Positions 56,597-64,000 of a DNA stretch of 64,000 bases are shown in pieces. How positions within the stretch are numbered: the first letter of the stretch is position 1; the number at the start of each line of letters is the position of its first letter. Made by a program: the position numbers and the translations under genes. Source of the stretch: Tetracladium setigerum (taxonomy: Eukaryota; Ascomycota; Leotiomycetes; Helotiales); contig PZJY01000002.1 in assembly GCA_031472005.1 (NCBI GenBank), forward strand, positions 2,356,001-2,420,000, read 5' to 3'. The notes below the pieces were generated by a model. It did no database searches, was not told the origin of the DNA, and was given only the letters and a program-made list of their open reading frames with translations.

Positions 56597-57208
56597 GGCA
56601 TTGTTTCGACGGAGGCTGGCACTCTGGCAGTCTAGAGTAGCGGTATTTGTGATTTGTATTCGAAGGCGTGAAATCGGAAATCGTGATGTGTACGAGGGGG
56701 GTAAGAAGTTGTGGAAATAGGTAAGTTGAGGATGTCGCGATTTTAGAGTTGAGACGGGAGACGCGTTGTTTGGGAGACGCGAGACAAGTGCGATTTCACG
56801 TGAGTTTTTGTCCAGAAACGTTCACAGTTTGCAATCATGAACAGGGAAGAATTTGTATGGGTCTGAGGACTAAGAGAAAAGAATTCTTGTAATGATCGTA
56901 GTCTAGTTCGAAAGTCGAGATATTAGTCGGTTTAGAAGATCACGTGAAATATATTGCTGAAGCCAGTGACCTTACAACGGTCTCGCGCATATCGGCCAGC
57001 AGTCTTAAGAGTCACTGGTGGTACAAAAATCAAGGAGAAAAATCACGGAGACATAGTATTGTAAGGACAACGCTTTTGCTATCAATTATCTCTGCATATT
57101 GAGTGCCTCCCCTCCTTGCAGCCATATCATAACCATCCAGAGTCTCGTTAATCATCCCAAACTCCATAACGCAATGCTGAAATCAAATGAGTGACCCATC
57201 CTCCCCGA
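56597..57208. promoter_or_regulatory. promoter of STN1, with two CACGTG boxes
   Basis: These 612 bases lie between the STN1 start (-) and the J-protein stop (-). CACGTG boxes lie at 56797-56802 (TCACGTGA) and 56941-56946 (ATCACGTGA), about 200 and 345 bases upstream of STN1. They fit bHLH-type binding sites. Confidence 0.5.
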
Positions 57209-58291
57209 TCAACGCTTGACTCGCTTGGACTTCCTCTCACGATCATCCTTCGACTTCTTCAACCTCGCAGCAGCAGCTTGGAATGCTTCCTCTGAAGGCT
57301 CATCCTCGAATCCCTCAAACTCCTCCTCAACCTCCTCACTGCCTCTCTTCTTGCCCTTGCCTTTACTCTTCGTCGCCTTCTTCGCCGAAGGAGCATACTT
57401 CGCCTCCAAATGATCAAAGAAGTCACCCCTGGAGGCCTGTCGACTCTGAATCAGTGCAGCCAAACTATCCTCAGCACTTGCTTTCTTTCCCCCTTCTTCG
57501 CCTTCTTCTCCCCAAACAACTTATCGTGAACCCCCAACTCCTTCGCATACTCCTCGGCCTCCTTAGCTTCGCTCTTCGCAGCCTTCATCCTCGCCGTCTT
57601 AGCCGCCTTACTCTCCTTCGAATACGCAGTATAAGCCTCCACATCTCCACTCGCAATAGCCTCATCAATCCATCCCCTAAATCTCTCTTCGTCCTCCAAC
57701 GGATTACTCAACATAACAGTCTCATAGATGTGAGCCCATTTGCCTTTCTTCTCCTCGTACGCAGCCAAGACAGAATCTTTCTCCTCATCGCTGCCCTTGA
57801 ATGACTTTTTGAAAGTCTCGATGGCATCAGGTGTGATAATATCCTTGAATTGTTCAGCGTAGAAGCTAGACCAATTGAAATCATCCGCCGAGATGGACTC
57901 GCTCGTTGAACCGGTCTTGTCATATCGTGCGCGACGGGCGGGATCGGATAGGACAGCGTAGGCGAAGGCGACTTCTTGGAATTTGATGTGTGCTTCATCT
58001 TTGAGGTGTTCGGGGGATTTGTCTGTGAGAAGTTAGTTTGTCATGTTACGCGCAAAGTGACAGTGTCGGCGATGGCAGAAGTAGCAGTGAAGTCTTACCT
58101 GGGTGGTGTCTCAAGGCAGACTTGCGATAGGCTTGTTTGATCTGATCTGCTGTCGCTGTCTTCTCGAGGCCTAGGACTTTGTAGGGCTCGATCTTTGGTG
58201 GTTCATCATCAGCTTCGAGTTCTTCCTCTTCTTCCTCTTGTTCGGTGGAAGAGTTCTCAGGATCTTCTTCGACTGGCTTGCGACGAGGCAT
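57209..58291 (-). CDS. J-domain protein of the DNAJC9 type, frameshifted near 57491
   Basis: Two exons, 58291-58099 and 58022-57209. A Glu-rich start (EQEEEEEELEADDEPP) leads to the J domain: YKVLGLEKTATADQIKQAYR, KSALRHHPDKSPEHLKDEAH (HPD intact), KFQEVAFAYAVLSDPARRAR. Then comes the DNAJC9 helical domain (FNWSSFYAEQFKDIITPDAI, VMLSNPLEDEERFRGWIDEA) and a Lys/Arg-rich nuclear tail (SKDDRERKSKRVKR). DNAJC9 is a histone H3-H4 co-chaperone that recruits Hsp70. In the raw sequence the frame breaks after GEKKAKKG. One base missing in the C5 run at 57489-57493 rejoins it to ASAEDSLAALIQSRQASRGD. Total is then about 335 residues. Confidence 0.88.
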
Positions 58292-58759
58292 GTTGTTCTG
58301 GTTTAGCCGGTGTCTTTGGGGTGAGTGGTTGTTGAAAATGTTGTTGTTAGCTTAGAAGAAAAGGTCGAGAGACGCGTTTGGGATGAACCGCGTTAAGTGC
58401 CAAGACATAAGGTGCGAAGGTACGTTTTGCCCGGACATTTCACCTTCTTTCTCTTCACATCACCTTTCACATCACCCTTCACAAAGGTTCTTCAAAATTG
58501 CATTACTGATTGGTAAATCTATTTTGGCCCTGATCTATTCTATATTATAGAAGTCACGAGAAAAATTGATGCCGGCACGAGATGGTAGCTATGGATTTCG
58601 TCTTGTTCAAGAAACCAGTATTGTATTGTACAGTACAAATTGAATTGAAAACAATTATATACCGCTAAGCTCTTCCTGTTCCTGCCAACATTGAAGCCAA
58701 ATACACAAATGTGCCAATATCATCAATATTGCCTAGATGTGACCAATACTCCCTTCGCT
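58292..58759. promoter_or_regulatory. promoter of the J-protein gene
   Basis: These 468 bases lie between the J-protein start and the stop of the next minus-strand gene. CACATCACCTTTCACATCACCC at 58456 is a short tandem repeat. No gene is visible. Confidence 0.35.
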
Positions 58760-59600
58760 TCAATCATCCCCAACATTAAACCTCAGTCCTCCATTCTTGC
58801 CACTTTCACCAGCACTACTTCGTCTCTTCTCACTCCAGCTACCTCGCCTATTTCCTCTTGATCTCCTACGATCTCTCGACCTCCCCTTATCACTCGATCT
58901 TCTATTCCTCCTCCTCTTCACTCGCCTCCCGCCCACACTTCCACTACTACCCATCCCTCTTCCATCTCCATCTCCCCCTTCTCACGCCTCAAAAACACTC
59001 TACCCGGTCTCCTCACACCCGTCCAAAAGCCACTATACCCTCTCCCTCCCCTTCCTATCCCATTTTCTTCCTGAAGCCTCCTTCTCTCCCTCCTTTCACT
59101 CGCACTCTCCCATCCCCCACCCCTCCCTGAAACTCTAATCCTCACACTCCCCGGCCCACCAATCCCACTATTCTCCGAATACTCGTCTCCATAACCCCTC
59201 CCCTACTATACCCACCACCAGCACTCCCCCCATGCTCATGCCCAAACTCTCCATACCCACTACTCTCATCATCATCCCCCTCATCATCCCTCACATAACT
59301 CGGATCCCAACAACATTTCCAAATCAAAAAGATAAACAATATCGTTGCAAAAAACCCGCCGAGGACGCCGCCGATGATAGCGCCGGGGTTGGAGGGGGTG
59401 CCGGATGGGTTTGTTGTTAGTGGTGGAGTGTTGGGCTGAGAGGAGACGGATGTGGGCGAGGAGAAGGTGAAGAGAGTTGTTGTTGCTGTTGGTGGAGGAG
59501 GGTAGGTTGGGAGGTTCACGAATGGTGGTGATGTTTGATCTTGTCTCCGCTCCACGATGTATTCTTCACCTCCTCTCACAGTGGAGGGTATGGGAGCCAT
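58760..59600 (-). CDS. single-pass membrane protein with Pro/Thr ectodomain, two frameshifts
   Basis: The start MAPIPSTVRGGEEYIVERR leads to a Pro/Thr/Ser-rich stretch (PTYPPPPTATTTLFTFSSPT), a Gly-rich transmembrane helix AIIGGVLGGFFATILFIFLI, a WKCCWDP juxtamembrane block and an Asp/Gly-rich then Arg/Ser-rich cytosolic tail ending KNGGLRFNVGDD. Fungal SKG6/Mid2-like single-pass sensors look like this, but there is no signal peptide, so type III topology is assumed. The frame breaks twice: one base missing in the C4 run at 59195-59198 and one near 58955-58957. Corrected, the length is about 280 residues and divisible by three from ATG to TGA. The Arg-rich tail (RNRRSSDKGRSRDRRRSRGN) is unusual. 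Confidence 0.65.
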
Positions 59601-60197
59601 TAATTCGCCAATTGGATTTTGTAAGGCGAAAAAAAAGTAAGAATATAATGATGATGATTTGAAAAAAAGGAAGATTTGTTGTCGGTCATTGTTCCCAAAA
59701 AGAAAAGAGAGACATCCTACAGTAAGATAAGGCTGGCTGCGTTGTCTCATATTTGGTCGTGTTCTGACGTGTGTACCTAATTCCGGTGTGCATTTTGCCC
59801 AGCTGTAATGAGAGAATTCGTACGCGGTGAGTAATGCCAGCAGCTAGCTTTCTCGAGGTCGAGCCGCATATAGTAGTATTTTTGTATGTAAGGCTCTTTC
59901 CTTAGTCTTGGGTACCAATAAGAGCAAGGGGTGGGGGAAATTCCGAAACTGTACGACATATAAATCTGGGGTTGTGATTGATTGAATGATCCGATATGCA
60001 AACGAATCGAGAAATTGTGGCGTTTGCATGTTGTGGATGGTTGCATTGAACCAATAATGATTTGAGACCGAAAAAAAAAGAGAAAAGAGAAAAGCCTTGT
60101 ACGCTGCAGAAGCGTGATTTATGAGGAGAGAAGTTGGTATTTTTGCTATTTTTGTCATATTCGATTCAGGAGGGGGGATTTGAGATTTGAGAGATTG
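59601..60197. other. spacer between membrane-protein gene and TF stop
   Basis: These 597 bases lie between two minus-strand genes. They include the membrane-protein promoter and the TF terminator. A-rich (AAAAAAAAAGAGAAAAGAGA) at 60069-60092. No gene. Confidence 0.35.
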
Positions 60198-62641
60198 TTA
60201 CAGCCATTCTTCAGTATCTCCTCCGAAATTAGGAAGATCTCCATCCATCAAAGTCTGCCAATACTCCCAATCATTTTGTGTAATGCCAGGCATTACATCA
60301 AGTGTCAAACTCAAAGGAGTACTAAGACTGTCTGTATTCCACAGGTGGGGCTGGGTTGGAACGGGGATGATCTGTCCAGGAAGTTGATTGTGAAAGCTAC
60401 CGAAACTTTGAGCCAACGGTGCCTGTTGAGGGCGATATGCAGGTTCTCTCGGAACAGGAATATTTCTTTGGCGGCGCAGAATCTCAATGTAAGATGGCGT
60501 CGACAGAGTACCACCCACGGCGTCTTCTCTTATAGCCCATGCTTTACAAACTAAGCTTCCGATTGCAACCCAGAGGGTGTTTTTTGTATCTTCGGTGAGT
60601 TCGGGTCGATTTTGGTAAGCAAGTCGAACCTGTTCCCATCCTCTCTCTGCGTCTGGTCCAGTGGTTCGAACTCGAAGTTCGCTGACAATGTAGATGAAAG
60701 CATCGAGCTGGAAGTAAACACGAACATGCCAGAGAAATCTCTGAATGGCTTCGTTTTGGTGGCCAATACTGTCGTACTCTAGTTCTATGAGACAGTTTTC
60801 AAACAGCGCATCCTTCTCAGATTGTGGCATTGAACTGTTTAATTGAATGTTAGCAAACGATATGATGGATGGATGGCTTGTGCAAACTAAAAATTTCTCG
60901 AGAACAGCATAACGTACGCTCCTTTGTCCGGATATTGTCGAGGATGGTGTGCCATGATTTTCATTGTCAGTAGAACTGACTTTGCCATGTATATCATTAA
61001 AAGTTGGAGAGGTATTGAAGGATCGCAATACTTGATGAACTTGTCCTGAAAAATAGCCTCAAGCCCTTCGATCGCTTTATCTTTCGTTGCGATGAGTTCA
61101 GCAATGGATGGTGTTGACCATGTGCCATCTGCGTTTGGCTTCTGTATGGTACCAACCTTTCGAAGCATTTCTACAGTCTGGTATCGCATAGTACAGAACA
61201 CCATCTCCGTGATACCTTCTTTACTAGCGGGTAGTTCCTTCATCGTAGGGTTGAGTTCGCTATCACTGATGTTGATTGGTGTCTTGGTGTCAAATTTTGA
61301 AAGCCACTGCCAGCTATGGTCAATACACGAAGCAAACTGATGAACAGACCAGAAATTTAGAAAGTCTGCACATGATAGTGCTGATGTTCGAAGGGATATG
61401 AACCACAACCTAGGAACAGTACACTTACAGCAGGAAATTGTGCACCAGCCAACTTGGATGCATGACCATCTAGGAACACAATCTGCCACCAAGTTCGTCG
61501 TCTCATCTCCGCATCAAAAGGTGAAAGATTGGCTGTTCCCACATCTGTATGAATCCCAAGTCGATGGGCAATCCGAACCATCGCACCAGATAGAGTATAG
61601 ATGGTGTGCGCATCGTACAGACTGCGTGACCCAATCAAGTAGAGCAGTAAGGCTTGCAAAGTGGTAAGACTAAGAGATCTCAAAAACTTTGCATTGGCCA
61701 GCGCTTGCTGAACACCGCGAATATATCTCGCAAGTAGCTTTTGTCGGGGCTCGCCGAAATGGGCTTCACACTCCTCGTTTTTCAACGATATGGTGGCGAG
61801 AAAATAGATGGAGAACAGCAGTGCTTCGTTGGGTTTGGACAAAGTTGACAAGTCTCCACTTGCATCAATGATTGTTTGCTGTACAGTTGGTGCATGAAAG
61901 GTCTTGACGAGAGGATTGCAATTATCCAGGAAGATTTGCCAGAGACGGAATATATGAACGACCGGTGGGTGGAGGGAGCGCAAATCAGAGTGGGAGTTTG
62001 TGAATCCCATCAGAAGATTCTCTCCAGGTGGTAGGACGAAGTCATCCTGGACCTCGACCTCATCCTCGGACTCGGTATCTGGCTGTTCTGCCATCTCCTC
62101 TTTGAGATTCTCCCACAAAGTACTAAATACATGAAATCACTAAAAAATACTAGGCAAAATACAGATGCAAGTCATACTTCTCCACGTATTGGGCGTGTGT
62201 CTTTCCAAAGAACAGGGATCCAGGAACTTCTTGTACACGATGGGGTGCACTCATCGTGAGTCGCCGAACATCATTGATGCCAATATCATCTTCTTCAGCT
62301 TTTGATGGTTTAAAATCGGCAAAATTAGAGTCATCGCCCTCCACCTTGATCCCGTTTGATTTCAATAACTGCTCATACCTCCTGAGCCGGACCACTAGAT
62401 CACTCTCCGTGGGGTTTCTCCTCCTTCTCCGTGGCTGCGAGGGGGTGGCAACAATGCATTCTGTTCTTGCTTTGATACAATTGGAACAAGGTTTCTGGCG
62501 ATCGCATTTAACCTTTCTTTGCTGACAGAGAAGACACGAGTGACCTCGAGTGATCTTTGGAGGTGGGTTAGCAGGCGCTCGTGGGCTCTCGTCCGTGAGT
62601 GGGGTACTGGGGCTCTGGCTCGGGGCAGGAGTTGCGAACAT
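60198..62641 (-). CDS. Zn(II)2Cys6 transcription factor with fungal_trans domain
   Basis: Four exons, 62641-62178, 62122-61429, 61306-60918 and 60834-60198, keep frame and give 727 residues. The zinc cluster is CLLCQQRKVKCDRQKPCSN then CIKARTEC: CX2CX6CX5CX2CX6C, followed by a basic linker (QPRRRRRNPTESD) and a short coiled coil RLRRYEQLLKSNGIK. The fungal_trans domain is present (GDLSTLSKPNEALLFSIYFL, GAMVRIAHRLGIHTDVGTAN, EMRRRTWWQIVFLDGHASKL). Such factors bind CGG triplets, often as dimers. The 122-nt third intron was chosen because its splice rejoins FPA to WLSKFDTKTPINISDSE, the normal family order; shorter choices break it. The gene is divergent from an MFS exporter gene. The regulated pathway is unknown. 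Confidence 0.9.
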
Positions 62642-63478
62642 GGTTTATGTACGATAATGTAACAACATTGACAAGAAGATATAGCCACGCAGAGTTTAGA
62701 AAATGAGGAAGAAGGGAAAGAAAGAATCAATGTTCAAAGATCTGAATGAATCATAAGGAAGTTGGAACAAGCTTACGACATCTTGGGAGAATAGGCTGGT
62801 GGACCGCGCTAGCTCTAGTGGCCGCTGGATTTTGGAAAGCTTGATCCTACGGCCCTGATGATCACGTGATCCTCTTCGATCGTAATCCATGTGTGTGAAT
62901 GCGTGTGCGAATGGCTGAAGAGCGAAATATAGAGAAGAACTATAGGAGAGGAAGTGATCAGACTGGGGAGGAAGTAGGCAGAAGTCCATAAGACGGCGCA
63001 ATCACAATCCCTTCAAATACTGATGTTGTCACCGGTCCCGAACATCTCGGTCCCGAGATGAGTTGATGAATGTCCGGGACCTGCAGCCCACACAAGCGAC
63101 TCCCTCGCTCGTACACTCAACCCACAACAAGTGAACCATCATCTGCCACACTCCAATAAATGATCCTCTCATATCGGGCATTAGCAGGCCGCGAGATGCT
63201 ACCGAGTTCTCATCAAGCAATGACTCCGTCAAAACTTTTCGGGTCCTTGGATGCCACATTTGCACCAGGTTGATACTTACATCCCCACAATAAGACCACT
63301 TCCATCTCCGAGCGTTTGTGTATTTTTTTTTACCTATATATCATCGCCAAGTTACTTCTATTTTCTAACAAACTCCCCATCTCTCAAGTCTTGTCTTCTT
63401 TCAAACATTTTCCAATTTTTGCCATATCCCAAACCCTACAACTTCTCCTCTGAGCTTCGTCGAGCAAAAGTTTGCGCG
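62642..63478. promoter_or_regulatory. shared promoter of TF (-) and MFS exporter (+) with three GGTCCCG sites
   Basis: These 837 bases separate divergent starts. GGTCCCG occurs at 63034-63040 and 63049-63055, and its reverse complement CGGGACC at 63075-63081. The middle copy is the core of a perfect palindrome, CATCTCGGTCCCGAGATG at 63043-63060. All three contain CGG or CCG triplets as bound by Zn(II)2Cys6 proteins. The 12-base palindrome GATCACGTGATC lies at 62860-62871. A T/C-rich leader precedes the exporter. Confidence 0.6.
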
Positions 63479-64000
63479 ATGTCTAGCGACAAGCAAGATA
63501 TCCCGCTCGGCGACAGAACATCTGAAGATGTCGAATTGTCTAGAGACCAAGCACCAGAGCTGGTGAAAGAGGAAGATGAGTTTCCTACCGACTGGAAAAA
63601 GATTGCCGTGATCATGTCGGCCTTGTACATGACCATGTTTCTCGTTGCGCTTGTAAGTTCAGAGTCCTCTTTACCCCAATTGACTTTGGTTCATTACACT
63701 AACAAGCCTATGATATCAGGACCGCACAATCATTGGCACAGCTATTCCACAGATAGTTCACGACTTCCATTCCATCGATGATGTGGGATGGTACGCCAGT
63801 GCATATCTCATTACTTCTTCCTGCTTCCAGCTCGTCTATGGTCGCATTTACACCTTCTACAATCCCAAGAACATTCTACTGATCGCCATCTTGAATTTTG
63901 AAATTGGAGTGCGTTCTTTGTTCCCCTCCTCTTTGTACTTGCACTGACATCAACAGTCTACCATCTGTGGTGCTGCACCCAACTCGACGGCTTTCATTAT
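63479..64000 (+). CDS. MFS exporter, DHA2 14-helix type, cut by window edge
   Basis: Three exons are visible: 63479-63652, 63720-63908 and 63957 to the edge. A disordered N-tail (SSDKQDIPLGDRTSEDVELS) leads to helix 1, KIAVIMSALYMTMFLVALDR, and the DRTIIGTAIPQIVHDF block that marks DHA2 drug/H+ antiporters. Then WYASAYLITSSCFQLVYGRI and ILLIAILNFEIGSTICGAAP follow, as in fungal toxin and drug pumps. Only the first three helices are in the window. It is divergent from the Zn(II)2Cys6 gene with a shared promoter, so it is a likely target of that factor. The two introns are 67 and 48 nt. Confidence 0.9.

Noticed and set aside
60660..60675. GGTTCGAACTC resembling a tRNA B box
   Set aside because: It lies inside a coding exon of the transcription factor and no cloverleaf can be drawn around it.

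Overview
The window is nuclear DNA of a filamentous ascomycete (Pezizomycotina, probably Leotiomycetes; the class is an inference from family content, not a computed placement). The evidence is dense spliced genes with short introns (mostly 43-100 nt, GT...AG), fungal-only families (CFEM/PTH11-like receptor, Zn(II)2Cys6 factor with fungal_trans domain, Kre9-like and Ser/Thr-rich cell-surface proteins, large-subunit catalase with a C-terminal flavodoxin-like domain) and no bacterial operons. I find 28 well-supported genes, one low-confidence ORF, and no rRNA, tRNA or CRISPR.

Layout. 1-5 kb: 3' end of a Tc1/mariner-like transposase, a glucose-6-phosphate 1-epimerase-like gene, and a nine-exon secreted protein with four PAN/Apple-like modules. 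6.5-15.2 kb: RIC8-type G-alpha exchange factor, a multi-pass membrane protein, a PQ-loop protein and a twin CX9C protein. 15.5-24.1 kb: GH78 alpha-L-rhamnosidase, a coiled-coil protein ending in a PPxY motif, a CFEM/PTH11-like receptor with a tandem-repeat tail, and a small secreted protein. 25-33 kb: DBP6-type helicase divergent from GPI3/PIG-A, an alpha/beta hydrolase and a repeat-rich Kre9-like wall protein. 35-48 kb: an MFS transporter, prefoldin subunit 4 divergent from APC10, ATG27, a GPI-type surface protein, an NmrA-like protein and a catalase. 50-64 kb: VCX1-type Ca2+/H+ exchanger, a 3.4-kb gene-free interval, STN1, a DNAJC9-like J protein, a single-pass membrane protein, and a Zn(II)2Cys6 factor divergent from an MFS transporter cut by the right edge.

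Most genes are housekeeping (protein folding, cell cycle, telomere, ribosome, GPI anchor, autophagy, calcium) and unrelated to their neighbours. The accessory theme is the cell surface and environment: PAN protein, rhamnosidase, receptor, secreted and wall proteins, catalase and two exporters. The one pair whose arrangement suggests shared control is the factor/exporter pair at the right end, with three GGTCCCG sites between them. A second global feature is that at least eight sites in seven otherwise well-conserved genes are interrupted by an apparent single missing base, mostly at or beside short G/C runs. That looks like a base-calling artefact more than pseudogenes. Exon boundaries below were worked out by hand and checked by reading-frame arithmetic; none has transcript support.
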